From assembly GCA_016712315.1 (NCBI GenBank), contig JADJRG010000029.1:310001-374000 (forward strand): 64,000 nucleotides of DNA. Direction: 5' to 3'. The position numbers were made by a program, and so were the translations under genes. This document shows positions 36,692 to 46,414 of the stretch, piece after piece; the first letter of the stretch is position 1, and every line of letters starts with the position of its first letter. The DNA is from Nannocystis sp. Lineage in GTDB: Bacteria; Myxococcota_A; Polyangia; Nannocystales; Nannocystaceae. Below the pieces are notes generated by a model. It ran no database searches. It had not been told where the DNA came from and saw only the letters and a program-made list of their open reading frames with translations.

Positions 36692-37842
36692 TGATCGACT
36701 TCACCCCGAATGAGGCGCAGGAGGCGATCGTTACGGCCGCGCGGCAATTCGCGGCGCGTACGCTGGCGCCGCGGGCCGCGCTGCTGGATCGTGAGGGGGG
36801 ATTTCCGCGCGAGAGCCTGGCCGAGGCGGCCGAGCTCGGGCTGCTCGGGATCAACGTCCCTGAGGAGCTGGGCGGGGTGGCGGCTGGGGCGGTCGCGTAT
36901 GCGTTGGCGGTGGTCGAGCTCGGGCGGGTGTGCGCGAGCACGACGGTCGCGCTCACCGTCTCGAATATGGTGGCCGAGGTGATCGCGAAGTTCGGCTCGG
37001 CGAGCCAGCGCGAGCTGCACGTGCCGCGGCTGTGCGCGGGTGCGTATGTGGTCGGCGGCTTCGCGCTCTCAGAGGCGGGCGCGGGCTCCGACCCGGGGGC
37101 GATGACGACGCGGGCGCGGCGGGTCGACGGCGGCTGGCGGCTCAGCGGGCAGAAGCTGTGGATCACCAGCGGCACCGACGCGGGGCTCTTCGTGGTGTGG
37201 GCGCGGACGAGCGATGCGCCTGGCACGCGCGGGATCTCGGCGTTCCTCGTCGACGGGGACGCGCCTGGGGTCGAACGCGGGCGACCGGAGCACAAGATGG
37301 GGCAGCACGGCAGTACGACCACGCCGCTCTCCTTCCATGACGTGGAGCTCGGCGACGAGGCCCTGCTCGGGGACGAGGGCGAGGGCTTTCGGATCGCGAT
37401 GATGGCGCTCGACGGCGGGCGGATCGGGATCGCGTCGCTGGCGCTCGGCTGCGGCTTGCAGGCGAATGATGTCGCGCGCGACTACGCGCTCGAGCGCACG
37501 CAGTTCGGGCGGCCGATCGCCGACTATCAGGCGATCCAGTGGATGCTGGCTGACTCGGCGACGGAGATGGAGGCGGCGCGGCTGCTGGTGCTCCGCGCCG
37601 CCTGGCTCAAGGAGCAGGGGCAGCCGTTCACGCGTGAGGCCTCGATGGCGAAGCTGTTCGCGAGCGAGCGCGGCTACGCGGCCTGCGATCGCGCGATCCA
37701 GGTGCTCGGCGGCTACGGCTATACGCGCGAATTCCCGGTAGAGCGGCTGCTCCGCGACGTGCGGGTGACTCGGATCTTCGAAGGCACCAGCGAGATCCAA
37801 CGGATCGTGATCAGCCGGGACATCTTGCGCCGGTTCGCGTGA
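36691..37842 (+). CDS. Acyl-CoA dehydrogenase, second copy
   Basis: A 383-residue enzyme with the same motifs as the copy at 34975: ALSEAGAGSDPGAM, LWITSGT, RTQFGRPIADYQAIQ and a C-terminal GGYGYTREFPVERLLRDVRVTRIFEGTSEIQR with the catalytic Glu. The two are clearly distinct in sequence. The GTG start at 36691 shares a base with the stop of the preceding lipoprotein gene and no other start fits. It may handle a different acyl chain from the first copy (inference). Confidence 0.94.
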   Translation: MIDFTPNEAQEAIVTAARQFAARTLAPRAALLDREGGFPRESLAEAAELGLLGINVPEELGGVAAGAVAYALAVVELGRVCASTTVALTVSNMVAEVIAKFGSASQRELHVPRLCAGAYVVGGFALSEAGAGSDPGAMTTRARRVDGGWRLSGQKLWITSGTDAGLFVVWARTSDAPGTRGISAFLVDGDAPGVERGRPEHKMGQHGSTTTPLSFHDVELGDEALLGDEGEGFRIAMMALDGGRIGIASLALGCGLQANDVARDYALERTQFGRPIADYQAIQWMLADSATEMEAARLLVLRAAWLKEQGQPFTREASMAKLFASERGYAACDRAIQVLGGYGYTREFPVERLLRDVRVTRIFEGTSEIQRIVISRDILRRFA

Positions 37843-37866
37843 GGCGCCAGGAAGAGGCTCGTGACG

Positions 37867-38412
37867 ATGAATCAAGGCCCCCAGAGCCCGTTCCCCCCGG
37901 GCATGAACCTGCCCTTCGATCCCGGGCAGCTCGACAAGATGAAGCGCGAGCTGAAGCGCCGCGTGGGGTTCTTCGTGATCGGCGTGGTGATCGTGATCGT
38001 CGGCGCGCTCATCGATCCGAAGGTGAATCAGTGGCCGATCTACACCCCGACGATGGTGATGATGATCGGCGGCGGGGTGGGCCTGATGGGGCTCTTGGGG
38101 CTGGCCCGCGGGGCAGGCTGTATGGCCCAGATCGCGGCCTTCTTCTGGATCCTCGGGATCGCGTGCAACATCGGCGCGACCAACCAGTGGACGCAGTTCG
38201 CCCTGGCGGGCGCGGTGCTGTGCTACGTCACGTTGGCGCTGCTGCTGCCGAGGAAGCCCAGTTCGCCTGGGATGCCCGGCGCCGGCGCGGGCAACCCGTT
38301 CGCGGGTTTTCCGGGTTTCGGCGCGCCGCGACCGGGTACGCAGCTCGGGTCGAAGAGCGGCGGGCGCCGCTCGGTCATCGAGGTCGACGCGACGGAGAAG
38401 AAGAGCGAGTAG
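37867..38412 (+). CDS. Four-helix membrane protein of unknown function
   Basis: A 181-residue protein with a hydrophilic start (MNQGPQSPFPPGMNLPFDPGQLDKMKREL). About four membrane helices span residues 33-140. A Gly/Pro-rich tail (GMPGAGAGNPFAGFPGFGAPRPG) follows, then a basic and acidic end. No family is recognised. It begins 24 bases after the acyl-CoA dehydrogenase stop and may be co-transcribed. A GTG at 37861 is an alternative start. Confidence 0.65.
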   Translation: MNQGPQSPFPPGMNLPFDPGQLDKMKRELKRRVGFFVIGVVIVIVGALIDPKVNQWPIYTPTMVMMIGGGVGLMGLLGLARGAGCMAQIAAFFWILGIACNIGATNQWTQFALAGAVLCYVTLALLLPRKPSSPGMPGAGAGNPFAGFPGFGAPRPGTQLGSKSGGRRSVIEVDATEKKSE

Positions 38413-38423
38413 CGCGCTCGCGC

Positions 38424-38660
38424 TCAGCGCGGGCCGATCTCGAGCTCGACGTCGAGCTCGACGCCCTGTTGGCGACAGGCTTCGATGATCTTGGCGCTGA
38501 GCTCGTCCCCCTCGAGCAGCGGGGCGTCGGGGAGTTGGAGCACGACCTTGGGCCGCCGCGCTTCGATCTCCGCCATGCGCTCTTTGTGGGCGAGCAGGCG
38601 GCTGACCAGCGCGTAGCCGCTGGCAGCGAGCACGATGAGGATGGTGACGATGAAGCCCAT
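38424..38660 (-). CDS. Small membrane-anchored protein of unknown function
   Basis: A 78-residue protein with one N-terminal membrane helix (residues 3-22) and a charged cytoplasmic or periplasmic part (HKERMAEIEARRPKVVLQLPDAPLLEGDELSAKIIEACRQQG). It begins 17 bases after the aldehyde dehydrogenase stop on the same strand, so it is probably co-transcribed. No family is recognised. Confidence 0.55.
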   Translation of the reverse strand: MGFIVTILIVLAASGYALVSRLLAHKERMAEIEARRPKVVLQLPDAPLLEGDELSAKIIEACRQQGVELDVELEIGPR

Positions 38661-38677
38661 CGCGCGCAGGTCGACGG

Positions 38678-40276
<1,599 letters not shown>

Positions 40277-40286
40277 AGTCGCGGTG

Positions 40287-40292
40287 AAGCTA
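40287..40292 (-). promoter_or_regulatory. -10-like hexamer TAGCTT before the aldehyde dehydrogenase
   Basis: TAGCTT on the minus strand ends 10 bases before the ATG at 40276, in the context GGGATAGCTT. Confidence 0.35.
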
Positions 40293-40372
40293 TCCCGGAT
40301 CGACGCGGCTCGGGCTCTGTGGTGCTGTGATCCCACACACTCGCGTCGACCGCCGATGTCGACTCGCTGTGG

Positions 40373-40798
40373 TCAACGCCGAGCGGGCTGCGTCACGGCG
40401 CGAGTCGGCCGCTGGATCGGCGGCGGATTGGCCCGAGCTGCGGCCGCGAAGGGATCCTTGAGGGGGCTCGTGTCGTTGGCGGTCGCGGGGCGGTCGCGGG
40501 CCGGCGGCGTCGGGCGGGGCGGGTCGGAGGTGGGGGTCGCGAAGGGGTCCTTCAAGTCGCTGGGCGGCGCGGTACGAGGCCCGCTCGAGGGGCGGTGCTG
40601 CGGCGGTGTGCTGGCGAAGGGATCGCGGAGATCGCTGAGGTGGGCGAAGACCACGCGCTCGCCGTGGGCTTCGGGCGCGTGGAGATCAGGGGAGGTCGCG
40701 GCGGGAGGCGCGGCGACCGGCGAGGCGACAGGCGCAGTGATCGGCGGCTCCATGAGGAGCGCGCTGAGGAGCACCGCGACGTGCGCGAAGACCGTCAC
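40373..40798 (-). CDS. Secreted proline-rich protein with three DPF repeats
   Basis: A 141-residue protein with a short signal peptide (MTVFAHVAVLLSALLMEPP) and low-complexity Ala/Pro/Thr sequence. The motif LRDPFA/LKDPFA occurs three times (near residues 57, 82 and 112) at intervals of about 25-30 residues, each preceded by Asp or Pro. The rest is predicted disordered. There are no cysteines and there is no known domain. The GTG start has TAGGTT 6 bases upstream and no Shine-Dalgarno. The repeats look like short linear binding motifs for a partner protein (inference). Confidence 0.6.
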   Translation of the reverse strand: MTVFAHVAVLLSALLMEPPITAPVASPVAAPPAATSPDLHAPEAHGERVVFAHLSDLRDPFASTPPQHRPSSGPRTAPPSDLKDPFATPTSDPPRPTPPARDRPATANDTSPLKDPFAAAARANPPPIQRPTRAVTQPARR

Positions 40799-40804
40799 AA
40801 CACC

Positions 40805-40810
40805 AACCTA
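40805..40810 (-). promoter_or_regulatory. -10-like hexamer TAGGTT before the DPF-repeat gene
   Basis: TAGGTT on the minus strand ends 6 bases before the GTG at 40798, so the transcript would start on the start codon. Confidence 0.4.
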
Positions 40811-40884
40811 TCACGATCTTTGGCGCGTCGTGATCCGTTTGTCGAGTCGCGACGCAGGCGCCCGTCTCGGGCGAGGTAGGTGGA

Positions 40885-42831
40885 TCAGCGCTGTGCGCGG
40901 GCAGGTGTGAGGGCGCGCGGATCGGTGAGCTCTCCGGTGATCGCAGAGGCCGCGGCGACCGCAGGGGAGACGAGATAGACGGGGCCTGGCGCCCCCATGC
41001 GACGATCAAAGTTGCGATTGGTGGTGCTGGCGGTGGTCTCGCCGTCGAGCGGGATCCCGGGGCCGTTGCCGATGCAGGAGCCGCAGCCAGGGGGGGTGAC
41101 GACGCCGCCGAGCTCACGGAAGAGCCCGAGGAGGCCCTCTTCCTCGGCTGCGCGGCTGACCTCGGCGCTCGAGGGGGTGACGGTGAGGCGGACGCCTGGA
41201 CTGAGCTCGCGGCCCCGGAGGATCTCCGCCGCTGCCCGGAGATCGGCGAGCGAGCCGCCGGTGCAGGAGGCGATCACGACGTTGTGGATCGGGGTGCCGG
41301 TGACTTGATCGAGCGGCCGGCGGTTGCGGGAGTCGCCAGGGGTGGCGACGGTGAGGGGGACCTCCGCGAGATCGATCGCGATGGTGCGCACGTAGGCGGC
41401 GTCAGGGTCGGGGTAGACGAAGGTGGACTCGATGTCGAGGGCGGCGCCGCGGCGAGCGCTCAGGAATTCGCGGAGCGGCGCGCAAGGCTCGACGATCCCG
41501 GTCATGAGGCCGCCCTCGACGGTCATGTTGGTGAGCACGCTCAGCTCGTCGACGTTCCACTGATCGAGGCCGGGCCCGCCGAGCTGGATGACGCAGGTGT
41601 CGGTGGGGGACTCTCGCCACTGCTCGTCGCGGAAGTAGGGATCGCCGATGAGGTGGAGGATCAGATCCTTGGGCGAGACGAGGCCCCTGCCGTCGCCTTC
41701 AACGAGCACGCGTACGGTCTTGGGGACGGTGACCGGGATCATGCCGGTGCGCAGCGCGAAGGCCATCGCGGTCGAGCCGACGCCGAAGGCGAAGGCGTTG
41801 AGCACGCCGGCGGTCGGGGTGTGAGAGTCGGTTAGCACGATGATCGTGCCGGGCATCGCGTAGTCCTCGACGACGATCCGGTGGCAGACGCCGGCGGGGT
41901 AGGGGCGGCCCGGGCCGTGCAAGCGGATGCCGCTGCGCTCGCAGGCTTCGACCATCTCTTGGGTGAGCTGACGGGCGGGGGCGAGGCGCTGGTTCTTCAC
42001 GCGGAGAGGGACAGTCTGTTGATCGAGGAGGACGAAGTGATCCTCGAACGCGGCGACGAGATCGGGGTTGTGGATCGGCGCGTCCCCCCACTCTTGCGCG
42101 TAGAGGGCCATGACCATGCCGCCGGTGTACTCGTGCACGCCGCGAAAACCTGCCTCGCAGAGGACTTGATCGCCTGGGGAGACGGCGTTGATGCCGACGG
42201 GGCGGCCCGGGCCGGCCCAGGCGCGCATGGCGATGATCTTCTCGACGCAGTTCTGCGGGCGCTTGGGGGGATCGACGGCGTAGCTGGGCTCGATCGCGCC
42301 GGCGAGGAGGAGGCTGCCGTAGCGGAGCAGGCCGCCGCGCTGCGCGACCGCCTTGAAGAACGGCGGGAGCTGCTCGGCGAAGGCGGGAAGATCGACGGCT
42401 TCGCCGGCGCGCAGGCGATCGATCACGCCGAAGTCGGTGGTGAACGGCAGGCCCGAGTAGACCATGTTCTCTTGGAAGATCCGCTGGAAAGAGCGGGCGA
42501 TGACGAGCTCGACGCCGGCGCCCTGATGGGCGACCACGGCGACCTCGCGGCTCGATCCAGAGCCGTAAGCGTCGCCGCCGACGATGACTTGGAAGCCGCC
42601 ATCCTTGATGGTGTCCTTGCGGACAGTGTCCTGAAAATTCTCGAGGAAGTAGGGGCCGAGGATCTCGCCGGTGTAGCCGAGGGTGCAGGCGGCGCCGCTG
42701 ATCATCGCGTCGGTGTTGACGGCGAAGTGCAGGGGGGTGGCGGCGCCTAGGTCGAGGTCGTCTCCTGCGAGCTGGCCAGCGAGCAGCGCGGGGTCTTCGG
42801 TGAGCCACAGGATCCGACCAGAGAGCTTCAT
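40885..42831 (-). CDS. Aconitase-superfamily hydratase with the swivel domain first
   Basis: A 648-residue iron-sulfur dehydratase. The N-terminal part is a LeuD-like swivel domain with GDAYGSGSSREVA at 86-98. The rest is the LeuC-like catalytic part: LTDSHTPTAG, VIASCTGGSLADLR and PPGCGSCIGNG carry the three 4Fe-4S cysteines. Most single-chain aconitases have the swivel domain last; here the order is reversed, as in AcnB but without its extra N-terminal domain. Citrate, isopropylmalate or another substrate cannot be told from sequence. ATG 42831 gives the family-like start MKLSGRILWL; 42876 is an alternative. Confidence 0.85.
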   Translation of the reverse strand: MKLSGRILWLTEDPALLAGQLAGDDLDLGAATPLHFAVNTDAMISGAACTLGYTGEILGPYFLENFQDTVRKDTIKDGGFQVIVGGDAYGSGSSREVAVVAHQGAGVELVIARSFQRIFQENMVYSGLPFTTDFGVIDRLRAGEAVDLPAFAEQLPPFFKAVAQRGGLLRYGSLLLAGAIEPSYAVDPPKRPQNCVEKIIAMRAWAGPGRPVGINAVSPGDQVLCEAGFRGVHEYTGGMVMALYAQEWGDAPIHNPDLVAAFEDHFVLLDQQTVPLRVKNQRLAPARQLTQEMVEACERSGIRLHGPGRPYPAGVCHRIVVEDYAMPGTIIVLTDSHTPTAGVLNAFAFGVGSTAMAFALRTGMIPVTVPKTVRVLVEGDGRGLVSPKDLILHLIGDPYFRDEQWRESPTDTCVIQLGGPGLDQWNVDELSVLTNMTVEGGLMTGIVEPCAPLREFLSARRGAALDIESTFVYPDPDAAYVRTIAIDLAEVPLTVATPGDSRNRRPLDQVTGTPIHNVVIASCTGGSLADLRAAAEILRGRELSPGVRLTVTPSSAEVSRAAEEEGLLGLFRELGGVVTPPGCGSCIGNGPGIPLDGETTASTTNRNFDRRMGAPGPVYLVSPAVAAASAITGELTDPRALTPARAQR

Positions 42832-42911
42832 CTCTGGATCCGTAACACTGGCGCCCCGGGGCCACAAGATCGCCATTTGGTGCGGGATCGGGCGCGCTCG
42901 CTGGGTGGTGC

Positions 42912-42917
42912 TATATG
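42912..42917 (+). promoter_or_regulatory. -10-like hexamer TATATG before the lipoprotein methyltransferase
   Basis: CTATATG lies in an otherwise GC-rich divergent region, ending 9 bases before the ATG at 42927. The near-symmetric TATA could also serve the minus strand (aconitase gene). Confidence 0.4.
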
Positions 42918-42926
42918 TGCCCGCCG

Positions 42927-43820
42927 ATGACCTCGACCAAGAACTACGCCCTCACCCTAAGCCTCGGTCTCTGCGTCGCGCTCGGCTGCGCGGCTAAACC
43001 TGCGGCCTCCGAAGAGCCGACGAGCAGCGGCGCGGCGGCGACGGCCGGAACCGATGAGGCGACGATGGCCGCGCTGAAGGCCGCGTTGGCCGGTGCGCAC
43101 CGCTCCGAGGCGAACCGGGCCCGCGACGCCGCTCGTCACCCGATCGAGACGCTCAGCTTCTTCGGCCTGCGCGCGGACATGACAGTGGTGGAGCTGTGGC
43201 CCGGCGGCGGCGGCTGGTACACGGAGATCCTGGCGCCGACGCTGCGCGAGCGCGGCAAGCTGATCGCGACCAACTTCGACGCGAGCGGGGTCACGGATCC
43301 CAATGACTACCGGGCGCGCGTGAGTAAGGCGTTCGCGGAGAAGCTGGCGGCTGGACCAGAGCTGTATGACCGGGTGGGTGTGGTGATGGTGAGCCCGCCG
43401 GCGCCTTTTGTGCTGGCCCCCGCGGGCTCGGTCGATCTCGTGCTCACCTTCCGCAACAGCCACGGGTGGATCGAGGACGGCACCGCGCCGGCGGTCTACA
43501 AGGCGGCCTTCGACGCGCTGCGGCCAGGGGGCGTGTTAGGGGTGGTGCAGCACCGAGCGCGGCCCGACGACGCGCGGGATCCGAAGGTGATCGCCGACGG
43601 TGGTTATGTGCGCGAGGACTCCTTGATCGCGACGATCGAGGCGGTGGGGTTCAAGCTCGACGCGAAGTCCGAGATCAACGCGAACCCGAGGGACACCAAG
43701 GACTACGAACAAGGGGTGTGGACGCTGCCGCCGAACCTGCGCCTCGGTGAGGTTGACAAGGAGAAGTACGCGGCGATCGGCGAGAGCGATCGGATGACGC
43801 TCCGCTTCGTCAAGCCGTGA
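42927..43820 (+). CDS. Exported methyltransferase-like lipoprotein (COG4798 type)
   Basis: A 297-residue protein with a lipoprotein signal peptide (LSLGLCVALGCAAKP, lipobox ALGC) followed by a class I methyltransferase fold. SAM motif I appears as VVELWPGGGGWYTEIL near residue 85. A catalytic-region-like VDLVLTFRNSHGWIED and a post-motif FDALRPGGVLGVVQH are present. This matches the predicted methyltransferases of COG4798, which often carry signal peptides. SAM is not expected outside the cytoplasm, so the enzyme may bind something else or be inactive (inference). Confidence 0.78.
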   Translation: MTSTKNYALTLSLGLCVALGCAAKPAASEEPTSSGAAATAGTDEATMAALKAALAGAHRSEANRARDAARHPIETLSFFGLRADMTVVELWPGGGGWYTEILAPTLRERGKLIATNFDASGVTDPNDYRARVSKAFAEKLAAGPELYDRVGVVMVSPPAPFVLAPAGSVDLVLTFRNSHGWIEDGTAPAVYKAAFDALRPGGVLGVVQHRARPDDARDPKVIADGGYVREDSLIATIEAVGFKLDAKSEINANPRDTKDYEQGVWTLPPNLRLGEVDKEKYAAIGESDRMTLRFVKP

Positions 43821-43824
43821 GGGA

Positions 43825-44364
43825 TCACTCGGGCGGGAGGCCAGGCTGGGGGGGCGGCGGCGGGCCGCCTCGTAGCCGTGGGTCGAGGGGGATCACGATA
43901 GCAAGGTCGGTGATCTTGCCGACCATGCTTGGGGTGATCTCGAGGCGGCGGTGGGCGAGCAGGCGACCGTCTTGATCGTGGACCGTGATCGCGTAGACGC
44001 CGGGGGCGAAGATCCCGAGGATCCGGTAGTTGCCTTGGGCGTCGCTGCGGGCGTCGCTGGCGCGAGCGTCACTGATGTCGGTGCGGATCACGCGCACGGG
44101 GACGTCAGCGAGGCCGATACCGGGGCCGACCTCTTGCTCGAGTAAGATCTTGCCGGACACCTGGACGACGGCGCTGCCGAGGGCGTCGTCGTACGAGCAC
44201 TTGATAGCGTCAGGGGAGAGCACGCCGGGGGCGGTGCCGTGCGAGGGGTTGTCTGGGCAGGTGAGCGGGCGACCGACCGCCGGCCGGTGCGGCTGGTTGA
44301 CACACGCGAGGCCGAGGCACAGCAGCAGCGGGCCGCAGCGGCCGATCCGGGGTGAGATGATCAC
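43825..44364 (-). CDS. Lipoprotein with a carboxypeptidase-regulatory-like domain
   Basis: A 179-residue lipoprotein: GPLLLCLGLACVNQ has the lipobox GLAC. The middle and C-terminal region VQVSGKILLEQEVGPGIGLADVPVRVIRT...DAQGNYRILGIFAPGVYAITVHD has the beta-sandwich pattern (G-x-V-x-V, D-x-x-G-x-Y, L-x-P-G-x-Y) of the CarboxypepD_reg/CNA-B type. A Pro-rich tail closes it. The GTG start has TAGCCT 6 bases upstream and no Shine-Dalgarno. It converges with the methyltransferase-like gene. Confidence 0.65.
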   Translation of the reverse strand: MIISPRIGRCGPLLLCLGLACVNQPHRPAVGRPLTCPDNPSHGTAPGVLSPDAIKCSYDDALGSAVVQVSGKILLEQEVGPGIGLADVPVRVIRTDISDARASDARSDAQGNYRILGIFAPGVYAITVHDQDGRLLAHRRLEITPSMVGKITDLAIVIPLDPRLRGGPPPPPQPGLPPE

Positions 44365-44370
44365 CGAGGC

Positions 44371-44376
44371 AGGCTA
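44371..44376 (-). promoter_or_regulatory. -10-like hexamer TAGCCT before the CNA-B-like lipoprotein
   Basis: TAGCCT on the minus strand, with TGTTAGCCT context, ends 6 bases before the GTG at 44364. The same hexamer and spacing occur at 397-402. Confidence 0.4.
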
Positions 44377-44513
44377 ACAGCCGGGCGCAGGAGCGAACAC
44401 TGGGGAGGCGTCGAGTGCGGAATGAGGGAGCGATTGAGGCGTAGCGATGCATACAGAAGATACATGGCCGGCGGCACTTGCTGTGCGTATTCGCGCGTGT
44501 CACCGTGTTGTGC

Positions 44514-46364
44514 ATGACAGGCACTCAAGGGATGACTCCTCAGCCGATCCTCGCGCTGCTGCTGCTCGCGGTCGTGGCCTGCGATCCGACGGGCGTCGAC
44601 CCCACGTCTGAGCTGGCCGCTGGTCCGCGCCAAGAGCCGCTGTTGGAGGCGCGAGCCGGGGCGGATCTGACGCTGCCGGACGCGCCTCCTTCGGCGGTGA
44701 CGGCGGCGCCGCTGCCGGCGGCCTTCTGCTCGATCAACGTGAACGGCGCGCTCAAGGACACCGAGACCGACTACATCCCGCGGGTGATCACGTGCGAGAA
44801 TGGCGGCGCGAAGCTGGAGGCGCTGAAGGCCCAGGCGATCGCGGCGCGCTCGGTCGCCTACTACGCGATGGCCGAGAACGGGCAGATCTGCGACGGCCAA
44901 GGCTGTCAGGTTTACACGTGCGGGGCGCAGCCGCAGGCGATCCACTACCAAGCAGCGGCCGAGACGGCGGGCATGTACCTGTCCTTTAACAACACCCAGA
45001 AGGGGCGGGTGTTGACGTACGCGTTCTATGTCGCGGGCGACTCGAACCAGAGCGCTGCGTGTAAGGGGGTGAACCCGAACCAAGCCACCGAGAAATACGT
45101 GACGTACAACGAGGGCAAGACGTGGACGGGGGTGCAAGAGACGACGCTGGGTTTCCAGTTCAAGGATCCAAACGCCTACGGGTACGGGCAGAACCGCGGC
45201 TGCATGGGTCAGTGGAGCGCGCGCTGCCTCGAGAACACCAAGGGCTACGACTACAAAGAGATCCTGCGCTACTTCTACGGCGCCGATATCGAGATCCAGA
45301 CCGCGCAGGGTCCGTGTGTGGGGCCGCAGAATTCGACGCCGGAGGGGGCGCTCGAGCCTGGAGGCTGCGACGCGATCGTCGGCTGGGCGCAGGACCCGGA
45401 CATACCGGAGGCGTCGATCGACGTGACGATCGCGTTTGACGGGGCGATCGACGACGCAGCGGCGGTGAAGGTGCGGGGGACGGCGGAGCTGCCGCGGCCC
45501 GATCTCTGCGAGATGTTGGGCTCGTGTGACCATGGCTTCGCGCAGCCGATCCCGAGGTCGCTGCGTGATGGGCAGCCGCACGCGATCCGCGCATATGCGC
45601 ACGATGACGCCGATGACGCGGCCGTGCCGCTCATGGGGAGCCCGCAGCAGTTGATGTGCGCGCCGCCGCCGCTGCCGGACGGGGTGCGTCGGCGAGTGCC
45701 TTCGAGCGAGGCGTTGGCGGCGTGGGGGATCGATCCGTTCTGGGACGTGGCGCGGCTCGCTGAAGCGACGCTGCAGAGCGTACCCGCGTGGCACATGATC
45801 GACGAGGCGCCGGCCTTGGTCCGGGCCGAGGGGAGCGAGGAGCTGTGGCTCATCGACGTGGGGCTGCGGCGGCTGGTGACGCCGACGGCGGCGGCTGTAT
45901 GGGGCTTTTCAGCGGAGCAGGCGGCTGTGTGGGAGCCCAGCGAGCTGGCGGCGATCGAGCTCGGCACGCCGGTGCGCGAGTTGATCTTCGCGATCCGCGG
46001 CGAGAGCCCCGACGTCGATGTGCTCGACGATCTGAACTGCCCGAGCGGCGGGATCGAGGGTGATCCGCTGTGCCCGCTCGACGCGCCCGAGACCAGCTCG
46101 ACGGGCTCGACGGGCTCGACGAGCGGTGATCCGGATCCCGAGACCGGCGGGCAGACAGGGAGCAGCTCCGGCGATACGTCGGGGATTGAGTCCGCGGGCG
46201 AAGGCAGCGGCCAGGGGTTGCCGCCGGGATATGGGGCGACCGGCGGGCAGAGCGAGGACGAGGGCTGCGCCTGCGCGAGCGGTGCTCCTCGGGCGAGGGG
46301 CCTCTTGTGGCTGGCGCTGCCGTGGTTTGTTCGTCGGCGTCGCGGCGCGGCGCGAGCCGTCTGA
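44514..46364 (+). CDS. SpoIID-domain surface protein with a MYXO-CTERM-like tail
   Basis: About 616 residues. An N-terminal hydrophobic segment ends in LAVVAC, a possible lipobox (Cys23). A SpoIID/LytB-like domain follows (YIPRVITCENGGAKLEALKAQAIAARSVAYY, then EILRYFYGADIEIQ); SpoIID proteins are peptidoglycan lytic transglycosylases. The canonical catalytic Glu motif PxExP is replaced by PRVITCENG, with one Glu nearby. Near the C-terminus are STGSTGSTSGD-type repeats and then GCACASG, a hydrophobic stretch and RRRR, matching a MYXO-CTERM surface-anchoring signal. The start is uncertain among 44478, 44514 and 44532. Confidence 0.78.
   Translation: MTGTQGMTPQPILALLLLAVVACDPTGVDPTSELAAGPRQEPLLEARAGADLTLPDAPPSAVTAAPLPAAFCSINVNGALKDTETDYIPRVITCENGGAKLEALKAQAIAARSVAYYAMAENGQICDGQGCQVYTCGAQPQAIHYQAAAETAGMYLSFNNTQKGRVLTYAFYVAGDSNQSAACKGVNPNQATEKYVTYNEGKTWTGVQETTLGFQFKDPNAYGYGQNRGCMGQWSARCLENTKGYDYKEILRYFYGADIEIQTAQGPCVGPQNSTPEGALEPGGCDAIVGWAQDPDIPEASIDVTIAFDGAIDDAAAVKVRGTAELPRPDLCEMLGSCDHGFAQPIPRSLRDGQPHAIRAYAHDDADDAAVPLMGSPQQLMCAPPPLPDGVRRRVPSSEALAAWGIDPFWDVARLAEATLQSVPAWHMIDEAPALVRAEGSEELWLIDVGLRRLVTPTAAAVWGFSAEQAAVWEPSELAAIELGTPVRELIFAIRGESPDVDVLDDLNCPSGGIEGDPLCPLDAPETSSTGSTGSTSGDPDPETGGQTGSSSGDTSGIESAGEGSGQGLPPGYGATGGQSEDEGCACASGAPRARGLLWLALPWFVRRRRGAARAV
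46103..46200 (+). repeat. STG/SGD low-complexity linker
   Basis: Short imperfect tandem repeats (unit near CTCGACGGG) encode the Ser/Thr/Gly/Asp linker before the MYXO-CTERM-like tail. Such linkers are typical of surface proteins in Nannocystis-type myxobacteria. Confidence 0.6.
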
Positions 46365-46414
46365 CCTTCCGCGCAGGTCTGTTTGGCCAGGCGACCGCCT
46401 GAGCGTTGAGCGCG

